Assembly: GCF_028598805.1 (NCBI RefSeq) | Contig: NZ_JAQRFI010000017.1 | Span: 1 to 64,000 of the forward strand | DNA from: Xenorhabdus yunnanensis | GTDB lineage: Bacteria > Pseudomonadota > Gammaproteobacteria > Enterobacterales > Enterobacteriaceae | Direction: 5' to 3' | DNA: 64,000 nt | In this document: positions 47,283 to 58,005 of the stretch, piece by piece | Layout: every line of letters begins with the position of its first letter | Position numbering within the stretch: the first letter of the stretch is position 1 | Notes under the pieces: model-generated | The model's database searches: none | The model's input: the letters and a program-made list of their open reading frames with translations, nothing else | What the model was told of the DNA's origin: nothing | Program-made: the position numbers and the translations under genes

Positions 47283-49160
47283 TTAATGGATATCGACACA
47301 ATTCAGGCAGTACGTGTAGATATTCTGTGGATCATTCATATTGCTATAAAATGCGGCTTGTTTTTTCATATCTCGGGCAACTTCGGCGAATGGCGCTGGC
47401 AACATTGATTGCAAGGTATTTGGCAATAGCACTTGTGCTGATGAAGTTAGCCCTTGCATGATTTTTTCAGAGAATGATAATTCAGGTTGCATCCAGTTCA
47501 GTGATACTTTTTTGATGCCTGCCAATTCAGCAGCTTTTTTAACGGCATCATCAAAATCACCCAATTGATCGACTAATCCGTGTTTTTTGGCATCAAGGCC
47601 ACTCCAAACACGTCCCTGAGCGACGTTATTGATTTCGTCCGGAGATTTATTGCGGGCACTTGCTACTAGTCCGATAAACTTATTGTAACCATTCTCAATA
47701 GATAGCTGTATTACATCTGAGAACGCCTGATTGATACCTTTGATTGTAGAAATATCGGCGAACGGGGTTGTTGAAACACCATCAGCATTCACGCCAATAT
47801 AATTGAGGCTCTTCTCAAGGGTCTGAAAGACACCAAAAATACCAATGGAGCCTGTTAATGTGCTGGGATCAGCAATAATGTAGTTAGCGGGAGTGGAGAT
47901 CCAGTAACCGCCGGAGGCAGCTACTCCACCCATTGAAACAACGATGGGTTTCGCATTTCCTGTCTTGTCATCCCGGATAGCTACCAACTCATTACGAATA
48001 ATTTCAGATGCATTGACACTGCCACCTGGGCTGTTTACTCGTAATACGATCGCTTTTATGTTGGAGTCATGGTGTGCTTCACGTAGTTGTTCAGCAATAG
48101 AGTCGCTTCCAACGATACCTGATGAGTGCTTACCTTCTGTAATGGCGCCGTCAGCAATAATAACGGCAATGTTGCCCTCATTATCACCATATTGTACTGG
48201 TTCTTGAGCAATGTAGTCATAAATACTGATGTAATTGAAATGTTTTTTTTCTTTATCTAAACCGAATACATCCTGCATTTTTTTTTCAACGACACTGCGT
48301 GGCTCAATATAATCTACCAGCTTGTTTTGATATGCATACAGTGAATTATCTCCGCCAGCTTTACGGAATTTCTCGATAAATTTCGTTGTTCCGGGGAAGA
48401 CTTGTTCGGCAGGGATATGCCTGTTAACTGCAACAGTGTTTAAATAACTGTCCCAAAGTTCGTTGAGCCAGAGGCTGTCAGCTTCACGAGATTCTTTTGA
48501 CATATTGTCACGCAGCATGGGTTCAACTGCTGATTTATACGTTCCCACACGGAAAATATGGGTGGACACTTTCAACGTATCCAACAATGATTTGTAATAT
48601 AAGTGGTTGGTGGTGAAACCGTGGATATCAACGGCACCTAATGGAGATAAATGTATTTTATTAGCATAGCTGGCTAAATAGTATTGTGATTGGCTGTAAC
48701 TATCATCAATCGCATAAACAGGTTTGTTTGTTGCTTTAAATTCATTTATGGCCTTGCCAATATATCTCATGGAAGTTGGATCTGCGCCGATAAAATCACT
48801 CAGCTTTAATACCATTCCTGTAATTTTTTTATCGTCTTTTGCTCGACGAATGCTGTCAACGACGTCAAATAAGGAAGTTTCTTTATAATTGCTATTGGAT
48901 AGATCAAAAAGACTTTTTCCGTATTGTTCAAATGGATCGCGAACAGTTACGCGATCACGAACAATACCGGACAGGTTGACATACAATGCCCCTTGATAGT
49001 TATTTTCAATCTTGGATGATTTTTGATAAGTGATGTACCCAAAAACCACAATAGCAGTCAGTAGGATAAAAATAAGATTGAAAGTAAGCTGACGAGTAAA
49101 ATTTAGAAGTCTCCAACTCCATTTCAGTAATGCAGCTATGAAGTGCCATAAAGTACGCAT
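47283..49160 (-). CDS. sppA: Protease IV, signal peptide peptidase
   Basis: This 625-aa inner-membrane serine protease degrades cleaved signal peptides in the periplasm. An N-terminal membrane anchor (LTFNLIFILLTAIVVFGY) is followed by two tandem domains. The general-base Lys lies in FRVGTYKSAVEP and the nucleophile Ser, about residue 416, in GGVAASGGYW. Length is near the 618 of E. coli. It is divergent from ydjA. Confidence 0.97.
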   Translation of the reverse strand: MRTLWHFIAALLKWSWRLLNFTRQLTFNLIFILLTAIVVFGYITYQKSSKIENNYQGALYVNLSGIVRDRVTVRDPFEQYGKSLFDLSNSNYKETSLFDVVDSIRRAKDDKKITGMVLKLSDFIGADPTSMRYIGKAINEFKATNKPVYAIDDSYSQSQYYLASYANKIHLSPLGAVDIHGFTTNHLYYKSLLDTLKVSTHIFRVGTYKSAVEPMLRDNMSKESREADSLWLNELWDSYLNTVAVNRHIPAEQVFPGTTKFIEKFRKAGGDNSLYAYQNKLVDYIEPRSVVEKKMQDVFGLDKEKKHFNYISIYDYIAQEPVQYGDNEGNIAVIIADGAITEGKHSSGIVGSDSIAEQLREAHHDSNIKAIVLRVNSPGGSVNASEIIRNELVAIRDDKTGNAKPIVVSMGGVAASGGYWISTPANYIIADPSTLTGSIGIFGVFQTLEKSLNYIGVNADGVSTTPFADISTIKGINQAFSDVIQLSIENGYNKFIGLVASARNKSPDEINNVAQGRVWSGLDAKKHGLVDQLGDFDDAVKKAAELAGIKKVSLNWMQPELSFSEKIMQGLTSSAQVLLPNTLQSMLPAPFAEVARDMKKQAAFYSNMNDPQNIYTYCLNCVDIH

Positions 49161-49327
49161 ATCGTCTCCAATTATGGTATCAAATAGGGTTATCCTAAAC
49201 AGCTCGTCTAGAAATGTCAGCTGAAAATAATGTTGTTGGTTGAAAAAATAGTTTATGTACTTTCATTCATTCGTGAATAAACAGAGAATGTTAGTTTATG
49301 ACAGATTATCTTATTCAGGAGAAAATA

Positions 49328-49879
49328 ATGAGTGCTTTGGAACTTTTGTTAAATCGTCGTTCAGTTTCACGTTTAACAATCCCCGCCCCAGAGGGAAATG
49401 AATTGCAGCATATTTTAGCAGCAGGGATGAGGGCACCTGATCATGGAGCTTTACGTCCTTGGCATTTTGTTGTGATGCAGGGAGAAGGTATTAATAAATT
49501 CAGTAAACTCCTCGAAAAAGCAGCAATTGAGGGTGAATTAGGAAAAGAGGTTGAAGAAAAAGCGAAAAATGCTCCTTTCCGAGCACCAATGATTATTACA
49601 GTTATTGCCAAGGTCGTTGAGCATGTGAAAGTTCCTGCATGGGAGCAAGTCGTTGCTGCGGGGTGTGCTGTTCATGCCATGCAGATGGCCGCAGTTGCTC
49701 AAGGTTTTGGTGGTATATGGCGTTCAGGCTCGTGGACAGAAGATCCAACTGTCAGAGCCGGTTTGGGATGTGGGGAGAATGACAAAATTGTTGGATTTCT
49801 TTATTTAGGAACTCCAGAACTCAAGGCGCCTGCAAAAGTCGCAACACCAGATTTGACCAACTTTGTCAGTTATTTCTAA
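49328..49879 (+). CDS. ydjA: Nitroreductase family protein YdjA
   Basis: This 183-aa flavoprotein of the nitroreductase family, equal in length to E. coli YdjA, starts [20 protein letters not shown] and contains [12 protein letters not shown]. It is expected to bind FMN and use NAD(P)H; the natural substrate is not known. The ATG at 49328 has CAGGAG before it; an ATG at 49298 would add ten non-conserved residues. selD follows within 12 bases in the same frame. Confidence 0.95.
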   Translation: MSALELLLNRRSVSRLTIPAPEGNELQHILAAGMRAPDHGALRPWHFVVMQGEGINKFSKLLEKAAIEGELGKEVEEKAKNAPFRAPMIITVIAKVVEHVKVPAWEQVVAAGCAVHAMQMAAVAQGFGGIWRSGSWTEDPTVRAGLGCGENDKIVGFLYLGTPELKAPAKVATPDLTNFVSYF

Positions 49880-49891
49880 CTGGAGAGACTA

Positions 49892-50935
49892 ATATCAACT
49901 AAAATCCGTCTGACTCAATACAGCCATGGTGCCGGATGTGGTTGCAAAATTTCGCCCAAAGTGCTGGAAACTATTTTGCACAGTAAACAGGCAAAATTTT
50001 TCGATCCTAATCTTCTGGTAGGCAATGAAACCCGTGATGATGCTGCTGTGTATGACATTGGTAATGGTACAGGCATCATTAGTACTACCGATTTTTTTAT
50101 GCCTATTGTTGATGATCCTTTTGACTTTGGTCGTATTGCTGCCACTAATGCCATCAGCGATATTTACGCGATGGGTGGAAAGCCAATAATGGCGATTGCG
50201 ATTTTGGGATGGCCAATTAATAAGCTGGCTCCGGAAATTGCTCAAAATGTCATTGAGGGAGGCAGGGCTGTTTGCAAGGATGCGGGTATTTCCCTGGCGG
50301 GAGGGCATTCGATTGATGCACCTGAGCCGATATTTGGCTTGGCAGTGACTGGTATCATCAATATTGAGCGTGTGAAGCGTAATAATCAGGCAAAAGCGGG
50401 AAGTCTCCTGTTTCTGACTAAACCTTTAGGCGTTGGTGTATTGACTACGGCTGAAAAGAAAGGCTTGCTACAGCCTGAACATCAAGGTATTGCGAAAGAA
50501 ATTATGTGCCTGCTGAATAACGCGGGGACAGATTTTGCAGGAATTGACGGTGTTACAGCTATGACGGATGTAACAGGCTTTGGCTTGTTAGGGCATTTGA
50601 GCGAAATTTGTGAAGGTTCGGGCGTTCAAGCGACAGTCAAATTTTCACAAGTTCCGAGATTGCCAAATGTTGATGTTTATATCGAAAAAGGTTGCGTACC
50701 TGGTGGCACAGGACGCAACTTTGACAGTTATGGACACTTAGTTGGAAAGATGACAACTCTTCAACGTTATCTCTTGTGTGACCCACAAACTTCGGGTGGT
50801 TTATTGCTGGCGATTTTGCCGGATGCCGTGGAAGAGGCGAAAGCCGTTGCACGAAACCACAACATTGATTTTATTGCTATTGGTGAACTGACTGAGCAGT
50901 GCTCAGACAGGGCATTAATTGAAGTTCTTGAATAA
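49892..50935 (+). CDS. selD: Selenide, water dikinase (selenophosphate synthase), apparent AUA start
   Basis: SelD makes selenophosphate from selenide and ATP for selenocysteine and selenouridine. The frame matches E. coli SelD from [20 protein letters not shown] onward, including the catalytic Cys and Lys (Cys16 and Lys19 here) and [18 protein letters not shown]. There is no ATG, GTG or TTG between the in-frame ydjA stop at 49877 and that motif. The first ordinary start, a GTG at 49961, would remove the catalytic residues. An ATA at 49892 aligns with the E. coli Met1, has GGAGAG six bases upstream, and gives exactly 347 aa, the E. coli length. A rare AUA start, or a base error, is the likely explanation. 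topB follows four bases after the stop. Confidence 0.88.
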   Translation: MSTKIRLTQYSHGAGCGCKISPKVLETILHSKQAKFFDPNLLVGNETRDDAAVYDIGNGTGIISTTDFFMPIVDDPFDFGRIAATNAISDIYAMGGKPIMAIAILGWPINKLAPEIAQNVIEGGRAVCKDAGISLAGGHSIDAPEPIFGLAVTGIINIERVKRNNQAKAGSLLFLTKPLGVGVLTTAEKKGLLQPEHQGIAKEIMCLLNNAGTDFAGIDGVTAMTDVTGFGLLGHLSEICEGSGVQATVKFSQVPRLPNVDVYIEKGCVPGGTGRNFDSYGHLVGKMTTLQRYLLCDPQTSGGLLLAILPDAVEEAKAVARNHNIDFIAIGELTEQCSDRALIEVLE

Positions 50936-50939
50936 TTCC

Positions 50940-52871
50940 ATGCGTCTTTTTATTGCAGAAAAGCCCAGCCTCGCAAGAGCCATAGCAGATATTTTACCAA
51001 AGCCACATCGACGTGGGGATGGGTTCATTGAATGCGGTAATAACCAGTTTGTGACTTGGTGTGTTGGTCACCTATTGGAGCAGGCTGAACCAGGTGCCTA
51101 CGATAGCCGTTATGCTCGCTGGGTATTGGGTGATTTACCGATCATTCCTGAAAAATGGCAGTTGAAGCCACGGGCAGCCGTGGCTAAACAGCTCAACACC
51201 ATTAAATCCCTGTTGGAAAGGGCGAACGAAATAGTCCATGCAGGTGACCCTGATCGTGAAGGGCAATTGCTGGTGGATGAAGTACTGGATTTTTTAGATC
51301 TGGACACTGAGAAAAAACAGAATGTCCAGCGGTGTCTGATTAATGACCTGAATCCTCAGGCAGTCACAAAAGCCGTTGAGCGGCTGAGGAGCAATCGGGA
51401 ATTTATCCCCTTGTGTGTTTCTGCACTCGCCAGAGCCAGGGCAGACTGGCTTTATGGCATCAATATGACCCGTGCTTATACATTATTGGGCAAAAATGCG
51501 GGTTATCAGGGTGTATTATCGGTTGGTCGTGTCCAAACACCCATTTTAGGGTTGGTTGTGCGTCGTGATGAAGAGATAGAACATTTTGTGCCGAAAGACT
51601 TCTTTGAAGTCAAAGCTCATGTTGTTACACCAAATGAAGAGCGATTTACAGCTTTATGGCAACCAAGTGAGTCTTGCATTGATTTTCAGGACGAAGAAGG
51701 GAGAATTATTCACCGGCCATTGGCTGAGCATGTCGTGGCGCGTATTACAGGGCAACCAGCCTATGTTTCCGCTTATCAGGACAAACGTGAATCAGAAACT
51801 GCGCCATTACCGTTTTCCCTTTCATCTTTGCAGATTGAAGCGGCCAAACGTTTTGGTTTGAGTGCTCAGGACGTACTTGATATTTGTCAGCGGCTTTATG
51901 AAACCCATAAGTTGATCACCTATCCACGTTCTGATAGTCGTTACCTGCCGGAAGAACATTTTGTGGGGCGTCATGCGGTCTTGAATGCTATTTCGGTTCA
52001 TGCCGCACATTTGCTCCCACAGGACGCATTGGATGTAGAGAAAAAGAATCGCTGTTGGGATGATAAGAAGGTTGATGCCCACCATGCAATTGTTCCCACT
52101 GCGCGCAGTAGCCAAGTCAATTTAACAGAAAATGAAAGGCATATTTATAGCTTGATTGCCCGCCAGTACCTGATGCAGTTTTTTCCTGATGCAGTTTTCC
52201 GAAAATGTACGATTGAACTTGATATTGCAGGCGGAAAATTTATCGCTAAGGCGCGTTTTCTGGCAGAAGCGGGTTGGAGAACTTTGCTTGGCAACAAGGA
52301 ACGGGATGAGGAGAATGAAGGTACTCCATTACCCGTTGTTACTAAAGGAGATGAATTGTTGTGTGAAAAGGGGGAAGTGGTGGAAAGGCAGACACAACCA
52401 CCAAGACCTTTCACTGATGCAACATTATTGTCTGCAATGACTGGCATAGCTCGATTTGTGCAGGACAAGGCCTTGAAAAAGGTGTTGCGTGCAACCGATG
52501 GGTTGGGTACTGAAGCGACTAGAGCAGGGATAATCGAACTGCTCTTCAAACGAGAGTTCCTGTACAAAAAAGGGCGCCATATTCACGCTACTCCGGCTGG
52601 TAGGGCTTTGATCCATGTATTGCCGGATATGGCGGTATTACCGGATATGACTGCACACTGGGAATCTCGGTTGACGCAAATCAGCGAAAAGCAATTTCGT
52701 TATCAGGATTTTATGTTACCGCTTCAGGAAACATTGCAGCAATTAATCTGGCAGGCAAAACAGTATCGTAATTTGAAAGCTTTTAGGGATCTGCCTCCTG
52801 TTCCCGCTAGTACCAAAAAAAGGAAAGGAAAGCAGGCAAAATCCAGTAAAAGTAGGGCAAAGAAAGATTAG
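50940..52871 (+). CDS. topB: DNA topoisomerase III
   Basis: This 643-aa type IA topoisomerase (E. coli 653) decatenates DNA during replication. It starts [20 protein letters not shown], has the metal-binding DPDREGQ motif, and has the active-site Tyr at exactly residue 328 ([13 protein letters not shown]), as in E. coli. The tail is very basic ([18 protein letters not shown]) and should bind DNA. The ATG at 50940, four bases after selD, is chosen; an upstream in-frame start at 50919 lies within selD. Confidence 0.97.
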   Translation: MRLFIAEKPSLARAIADILPKPHRRGDGFIECGNNQFVTWCVGHLLEQAEPGAYDSRYARWVLGDLPIIPEKWQLKPRAAVAKQLNTIKSLLERANEIVHAGDPDREGQLLVDEVLDFLDLDTEKKQNVQRCLINDLNPQAVTKAVERLRSNREFIPLCVSALARARADWLYGINMTRAYTLLGKNAGYQGVLSVGRVQTPILGLVVRRDEEIEHFVPKDFFEVKAHVVTPNEERFTALWQPSESCIDFQDEEGRIIHRPLAEHVVARITGQPAYVSAYQDKRESETAPLPFSLSSLQIEAAKRFGLSAQDVLDICQRLYETHKLITYPRSDSRYLPEEHFVGRHAVLNAISVHAAHLLPQDALDVEKKNRCWDDKKVDAHHAIVPTARSSQVNLTENERHIYSLIARQYLMQFFPDAVFRKCTIELDIAGGKFIAKARFLAEAGWRTLLGNKERDEENEGTPLPVVTKGDELLCEKGEVVERQTQPPRPFTDATLLSAMTGIARFVQDKALKKVLRATDGLGTEATRAGIIELLFKREFLYKKGRHIHATPAGRALIHVLPDMAVLPDMTAHWESRLTQISEKQFRYQDFMLPLQETLQQLIWQAKQYRNLKAFRDLPPVPASTKKRKGKQAKSSKSRAKKD

Positions 52872-52897
52872 TACAGTCAAGTACATACCCAAATGAT

Positions 52898-52929
52898 GAC
52901 ACAGCACCATAATAAATGGTGCTGTGTTT
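52898..52929. terminator. Bidirectional terminator between topB and xthA
   Basis: The perfect stem ACACAGCACCAT / ATGGTGCTGTGT has a short AATAA loop. It sits between the convergent topB and xthA genes, and the U-tracts are short. Confidence 0.75.
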
Positions 52930-52941
52930 CACGATCGCTGC

Positions 52942-53748
52942 TTATATTTTAAACTCTGTCCAAACAGGGGCATGATCGGACGGTTTTTCCATGCTTCGAA
53001 TAGCGTAATCAATACCAGAAGAGATGCATTTTTCTTCTAATGGTTGGCTGGCAAGCAGTAAATCAATGCGGAGTCCACGATTATCATCAAATCCTTTTGA
53101 ACGATAGTCGAACCAAGAAAATTGGTCATTGACTTCGGGATGTTGTGCTCGGAATGTATCAATGAATCCCCAATTTTTCAGGCGTTCCATCCAGTCTCTT
53201 TCTTCGGGTAAGAAAGAACACTTTCCAGTTTTCAACCAGCGTTTTTGATTATTTTCTCCGATGCCAATATCAAGATCAGTTGGACTGATATTCATGTCTC
53301 CCATAATCAGAATATGCGATTCAGGAGAATGGTGAGTGTTTAGATAGGACTGTAGATCCTGATAAAATTTTTCTTTTGCAGGAAATTTAATCGGATGATC
53401 ACGGCTTTCCCCTTGAGGAAAATAGCCATTGATTACAGTTAATAAACCAAGAGGTGTCTCGATATCGGCCATAATAATGCGGCGTTGTGCATCATTGTCA
53501 TCAGTAGGAAAACCTTTACGGATATTTACTGGCTGTTGACGGATCAGCAGGGCGACACCGTAGTGTGATTTTTGACCATGATAAAAGACGTGATAACCTA
53601 ATTTACTCACTTCTTCCAGAGGAAACATTTCATCATGGACTTTTATTTCTTGTAATCCGATAACATCAGGTTGGTGCTGTTCAACAATAGCAGCAAGTTG
53701 ATGAGGGCGTGCTCTTAGCCCATTAATATTGAATGATATAAATTTCAT
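52942..53748 (-). CDS. xthA: Exonuclease III
   Basis: This 268-aa enzyme (E. coli 268) is the main AP endonuclease and 3' repair exonuclease. The metal-binding Glu lies in [10 protein letters not shown], and the conserved [14 protein letters not shown] and DHAPVW patches are present. It is convergent with topB, as in E. coli. Confidence 0.97.
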   Translation of the reverse strand: MKFISFNINGLRARPHQLAAIVEQHQPDVIGLQEIKVHDEMFPLEEVSKLGYHVFYHGQKSHYGVALLIRQQPVNIRKGFPTDDNDAQRRIIMADIETPLGLLTVINGYFPQGESRDHPIKFPAKEKFYQDLQSYLNTHHSPESHILIMGDMNISPTDLDIGIGENNQKRWLKTGKCSFLPEERDWMERLKNWGFIDTFRAQHPEVNDQFSWFDYRSKGFDDNRGLRIDLLLASQPLEEKCISSGIDYAIRSMEKPSDHAPVWTEFKI

Positions 53749-54399
53749 ATAGTTATAATCACCTATAGAATATTCTTGTTTTTTATGTTAGCAGATATAA
53801 ATAAATATGTAACTATTTATTAAATAATAAATTTTACCAGACTATCTTTATAACTCGCTATTTTACTCCTATATATAATACTATATTGAGTATAATACTC
53901 TCGTTAGCCAAAATTTAGAGTGTCGAATCGTTTTTTAAATAATAAAAAAATACAGAATTAACAAGTGGTAAATTAATGTATATATTATAATCCACTAGTT
54001 ATAGCGTGTTATATTTAATGCCTGATATTATAATTTCTGTGAGGATTTTTGTCCTTGAAATTTATTTTATGGCATGCGTTACAAAAATTAATTAATGAAA
54101 AAGTAGAAGAGTTAATCAATCTCTGATAGAAATTTGAACTTGTAGGCCATGGTTATATTTATTAATGGCTTATAATCACGATGGAATATTCATCATGATA
54201 TGGGTGAATAATATAGTTCACCTAAACCGCATTATTGCATCAGGGACTGGCATTTTATATAAATGTCATTTGAAAAATATCTGTTTTTATTGTACAAAAT
54301 TATACCTTCATAATATCAAGTTTGATTTAGCGGTTACCTGATGAGAAGGCCATTTCAAGGAAATTATTTTAGCCACAAGTTACATAGGAACGGTGAATT
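53749..54399. other. AT-rich gene-free gap before the LysR gene
   Basis: This is about 650 bases of very AT-rich DNA with stop codons in all frames and no gene, RNA or repeat I can support. It must hold the promoters of xthA (minus) and the LysR gene (plus). Such AT-rich gaps are typical H-NS targets. Confidence 0.4.
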
Positions 54400-55263
54400 A
54401 TGTTTTTTTCTCGTAAATTAGAAGCATTCATGGCGGTGGTGGAAATGGGTTCTTTAAGCAAGGCGGCAAGAGTGATGAACCGTACGACTCCCCCAGTCGC
54501 TAAATCAATTAAAGACTTTGAAGCGACGTTAGGAAAGCGCTTATTTAAAAGGGAGAAGTTTGGGATGATTCTGACCAAAGACGGAGTGGAGTTATATAAT
54601 GACCTGAAAGAGCTCTATTTGAAAGAGAAAGAAATTACAAAGAAACACATCAGCGGGAGTATTTGTAATGTTGTAAATATATACCATGATTGGGGTAAGA
54701 AAAAGCATCTGATTTCGCTTTATAAAGCAGCGGACAGAAATAATGCTCAAGTTAATATATTACGCTTCAGTTATGATAACATTGATGAAATAGTTGACTA
54801 TGAGGGCAATACAATAATTTTAAGTTCAGAAAAAGTACTTAGTGATCGATTCAGTCTTGTGCGGAAAATTAATGGACCAAATTTGGGGATCTGCTGCCGT
54901 AGAGAGTTATTGGATGAAGTAAATGGGGACTTTACTCAATTGTTGAAAAAGAGAACATGGTTATGTGACCCAGTACTCTATAAAGGCAATTTGATAAAGA
55001 GTTTGGAAGAGGAAATGGTAAAAAATGGAGAAAAAGTTAATATTCGTCAGATGGATAATATAGAATGTTGTCTCAATTTTATTCAGTCAAGTGATTATAT
55101 TTTTATTACAGATTCCCACTCCGGTGCGTTGGAAGAGGGAGAAAGCCTAGGCTTCATTCCAATATCACGGCCTGATGCACTTAATCAGTGTTATGTCTAC
55201 AAATCAAAATCTCATTCAAGCGTGTTAAATCGTTTTATCGACTCTGTCAGCGATATGGAATAA
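54400..55263 (+). CDS. LysR-family transcriptional regulator, target unknown
   Basis: This 287-aa protein has a clear N-terminal LysR winged helix: FSRKLEAFMAVVEMGSLSKAARVMNRTTPPVAKSI, with DFEATLGKRLFKRE in the linker helix. The rest is the effector domain, poorly conserved, with an unusual number of lysines and paired cysteines (GICCRREL, IECCLNF). LysR regulators often sit divergent from their target, but here the neighbour is xthA across 650 bases and no metabolic gene is near. It is AT-rich and breaks the core gene order, so it is probably acquired. A stem-loop follows. Confidence 0.85.
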   Translation: MFFSRKLEAFMAVVEMGSLSKAARVMNRTTPPVAKSIKDFEATLGKRLFKREKFGMILTKDGVELYNDLKELYLKEKEITKKHISGSICNVVNIYHDWGKKKHLISLYKAADRNNAQVNILRFSYDNIDEIVDYEGNTIILSSEKVLSDRFSLVRKINGPNLGICCRRELLDEVNGDFTQLLKKRTWLCDPVLYKGNLIKSLEEEMVKNGEKVNIRQMDNIECCLNFIQSSDYIFITDSHSGALEEGESLGFIPISRPDALNQCYVYKSKSHSSVLNRFIDSVSDME

Positions 55264-55274
55264 CCGATTGCATA

Positions 55275-55307
55275 AGCGGAGCGAACTATCAGATCCCTTG
55301 CTCCGCT
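55275..55307 (+). terminator. Stem-loop after the LysR gene
   Basis: The perfect 8-bp stem AGCGGAGC / GCTCCGCT, 12 bases after the stop codon, has no U-run behind it, so its strength as a terminator is uncertain. Confidence 0.5.
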
Positions 55308-55411
55308 ATTGGTACTTGCCCAACAAATGCATTAATTTTGAAAACATTGATTTGGTCGTTAATCTGAAGTGCTTTGTTGATCTGTTTTATTTCAAACATG
55401 TCTATTTTGAA

Positions 55412-55437
55412 CAGGTTTTTTAAACAGATTTTTTAAA
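55412..55437. repeat. 13-bp tandem duplication
   Basis: Two units CAGRTTTTTTAAA lie side by side in the gap between the LysR gene and tRNA-Tyr. No function is seen. Confidence 0.8.
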
Positions 55438-55573
55438 CAAATAGCGATGAGCTTCGACGATTAATGTAAGCAATGAAGTAGCCATTTGTTGATTTTGTAA
55501 TGCATTGAGAGCTTGGAATAGATTCTTGATAGTGGTGAGGAAGGGGAGTTCGTCATTTCGTTCCTCACCTTCG

Positions 55574-55621
55574 GTTTATGTAGGTATTGATTTATGCAGA
55601 TGTTGGTTTATGTAGATATTG
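55574..55621. repeat. 16-bp tandem triplication
   Basis: Three units on the pattern RTTTATGYAGRTRTTG follow directly after a hairpin (GTGAGGAA 55534 / TTCCTCAC 55561). The rest of the 55308-55794 gap shows no gene. Confidence 0.8.
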
Positions 55622-55794
55622 CACGTCTCGTCATTTCTCTGCACAAAGTTTTACACCCCGCCCACAGTTATGCTGAACGCATTAGCACTTTCCAAATCGA
55701 TACATTCTACACGTTGTTACGTTATAACTTACTGTTTATAAACCATTAAAAGAATTTTCTTTTGATTTGGATGTAATGGAATGTAAATCTTTGA

Positions 55795-55879
<85 letters not shown>

Positions 55880-56102
55880 AGATTTTTGAATTGTATGCTG
55901 TCGTTGTCAGCGGACGGCATAATATCAAATAAGCCGCCGCTGTAAAGTAGGTAATTGAAAATAAAGTATCGAGCGCTTGTTTTGTGAGCTCTGTGATCGG
56001 ATTGTAACCTATTGGGTAATGCTATCAATAGGAACCCATCTATTATAGGTTACATTTTCTCCTATCAGGTATAGATGCAATACTTTATTATTTCATATCT
56101 TA

Positions 56103-56951
56103 TCAAAGAATAACGGTACGGTTACCATATACAAAGACACGCTGAGAAAATACCCAGTGTAATGCTTGGCTCAACACATTTTTCTCAACATCTAGTCCTG
56201 CACGCATCATCTCTTCAGCTGTATAAGTATGATCCACATTTATTACATCTTGAGTGATGATTGGCCCTTCATCCAAATTGTCATTTACATAATGAGCCGT
56301 TGCGCCAATAATTTTCACACCACGCTCATAAGCCTGATGATAGGGGCGTGCACCGATGAATGCAGGTAAGAATGAGTGATGAATATTGATTATTTGATTC
56401 GGGTAATGCTGAACAAATGTTGGTGTTAAGACTCGCATATATTTAGCAAGCACAACATAGTCAGGTTTATATTGATCAATCTGAGCCATCAATGATTCAT
56501 CATGTTGTTCGCGGGTTAATCCCTCATGACTGATGTAATGGAATGGAATATCAAACTGTTCAACCAGCTGTTGCAAGGTAGTATGATTGCCGATAACAGC
56601 TGCAATTTCGACATCCAGCCCGCCATAGACACTTTTGACTAAGATATCGCCAATGCAATGTGCTTCTTTTGTCACCATGATAACGATACGGCGTCGACCT
56701 GCTTTATTTAATTCACGGCTTGAACCCGTTGGCAGGGCGTCATCCAAATCGGCCAGAAGGGTTTCATCATTAAAAATACCTTCTAGCTCGGTACGCATAA
56801 AAAATCGTCCAGTACAATGATCAACAAATTCATTATTTTGAACGATGTTTAATTGATGTTTGTAACAAATATTTGTGATTTTTGCGATTAATCCTTTGGA
56901 ATCAGGACAAATTGTACGCAAGATTTTTCTTTGCATGTTTGTGTTTTGCAT
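56103..56951 (-). CDS. purU: Formyltetrahydrofolate deformylase
   Basis: This 282-aa enzyme (E. coli 280) releases formate from 10-formyl-THF, supplying formate for PurT and balancing one-carbon pools. It has an N-terminal ACT domain (RTICPDSKGLIAKITNICYKH) and a C-terminal formyltransferase-type domain with INIHHSFLPAFIGARPYHQA and NDNLDEGPII. It precedes ychJ-galU-hns as in E. coli. Confidence 0.97.
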   Translation of the reverse strand: MQNTNMQRKILRTICPDSKGLIAKITNICYKHQLNIVQNNEFVDHCTGRFFMRTELEGIFNDETLLADLDDALPTGSSRELNKAGRRRIVIMVTKEAHCIGDILVKSVYGGLDVEIAAVIGNHTTLQQLVEQFDIPFHYISHEGLTREQHDESLMAQIDQYKPDYVVLAKYMRVLTPTFVQHYPNQIINIHHSFLPAFIGARPYHQAYERGVKIIGATAHYVNDNLDEGPIITQDVINVDHTYTAEEMMRAGLDVEKNVLSQALHWVFSQRVFVYGNRTVIL

Positions 56952-57018
56952 GGATTACAAGATCCTTAAATATTTTTCACTGTGTGTGAATTGTTATGTT
57001 TAATATTTAGATACTGAT

Positions 57019-57480
57019 TTAACCACAGCACTTCTTGTATTTTTTGCCTGAACCACATGGGCAAGGGCTGTTTCGGCCTACTTGAGGACGAATGCCATCT
57101 ATATAAAACCAACATTGGTCAATGCGCAAAAAACGTGAGCGCTCATGAATCAATTGTCTATCTTGCTTTCCTTGTTCAATAAAGCAAGCTGAAAATTCGA
57201 CATAGGCTTCGTTATTATGTTCTCCTTGATTAGTTTCGAGGATATTTAATCCCAGCCATTGTACACCAGCAAAACTTTGTTCTATTTCTGTACGCCAGTG
57301 TTCAGCCTCGCAATCTGGGTGCCAGGTAGCGATGAGATAATCTGCATTTTGTGTGACGTAAGCACTATATCTGGAACGCATTAAGGATTCAGCATTTGGG
57401 GCAGGATGATGGTTTCCAAGATAGGAGCTACAGCAAAGGGCGAAAGATGAGCCACTGCCGCAGGGACACATTTTTGTCAA
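57019..57480 (-). CDS. ychJ: YchJ family protein with two SEC-C metal-binding motifs
   Basis: This 153-aa UPF0225 protein is bounded by two zinc-type SEC-C motifs, [13 protein letters not shown] at the start and [14 protein letters not shown] at the end, with an NTF2-like middle part ([23 protein letters not shown]). The function is unknown. E. coli has rssA next to it; here rssA is absent. Confidence 0.94.
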   Translation of the reverse strand: MTKMCPCGSGSSFALCCSSYLGNHHPAPNAESLMRSRYSAYVTQNADYLIATWHPDCEAEHWRTEIEQSFAGVQWLGLNILETNQGEHNNEAYVEFSACFIEQGKQDRQLIHERSRFLRIDQCWFYIDGIRPQVGRNSPCPCGSGKKYKKCCG

Positions 57481-57640
57481 AATAACTCCAGTTATTTAAA
57501 GTGATTGCTGTTAGTACCAGTGATCTTGCAAAGATATGAAGAGTATAAAAGAGTATAAATAGTACAGATCTATTAGGTTATCATCGATCGATGATACTCG
57601 AATATGGGCAAGAGCTGCAATGTTTGGTAAAGGCTGACGT

Positions 57641-57832
57641 TATGAAAAAGAATTGCGAGGAAAGAGAATATTAATTGTAGAAGATAAGCCAGTTTTTTGC
57701 TCTTCACTAACTGGCTATTTGAATTCATTGGGATAGAAAAATTCCCTTTAACATATTGAAGATAATTCCTTCAATAAATTTATCACTTTTAAGCCTTATT
57801 TTATGGTAATGCCTGATGTCTAATCATTGAAA
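57641..57832 (+). pseudogene. rssB: Decayed rssB relic (RpoS adaptor, receiver domain)
   Basis: One frame reads GKRILIVEDKPVFCSS and on to LNSLG, then a TAG. E. coli RssB has GKQILIVEDEQVF and on to FSSLG at residues 7-31. In the same frame, after exactly the 18 codons expected, comes FKPYFMV then MPDV-stop-SLK, matching the E. coli FTPDLMI then MPRMNGLK but lacking four codons (CDIA) that include the phospho-acceptor Asp58. Stops interrupt it at 57734, 57749 and 57821, and no in-frame start remains. Nothing of the later two thirds is visible before galU. The location just upstream of galU is where E. coli carries rssB. The rest of the 57481-58005 gap has a palindrome ATCATCGATCGATGAT but no gene. 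Confidence 0.78.
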
Positions 57833-58005
57833 TGTGATTAGAAGCTAGCGCACTGTATATCTGGTCGAATTAACTGGTATACTTGTGCGCATTATTTTGT
57901 GCGGGTGCGATTTTCTTCACACATACAATTTTTCTGAGAGTTAATGCTATTGTTTAAGCTGTAAAGGAGTTTTTCAGTGAAAACATAGTAGTAGGAGACG
58001 ATGTA

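Noticed and set aside
54400-55263. LysR gene as a regulator of the siderophore cluster
   Set aside because: It lies 19 kb from the cluster, which has its own AraC-type regulator and Fur box; nothing links them.
57642-57674. Short frame beginning at the ATG at 57642 as a small gene
   Set aside because: It is only ten codons; the overlapping frame matches RssB instead, and the ATG is explained as the old start shifted by an indel.
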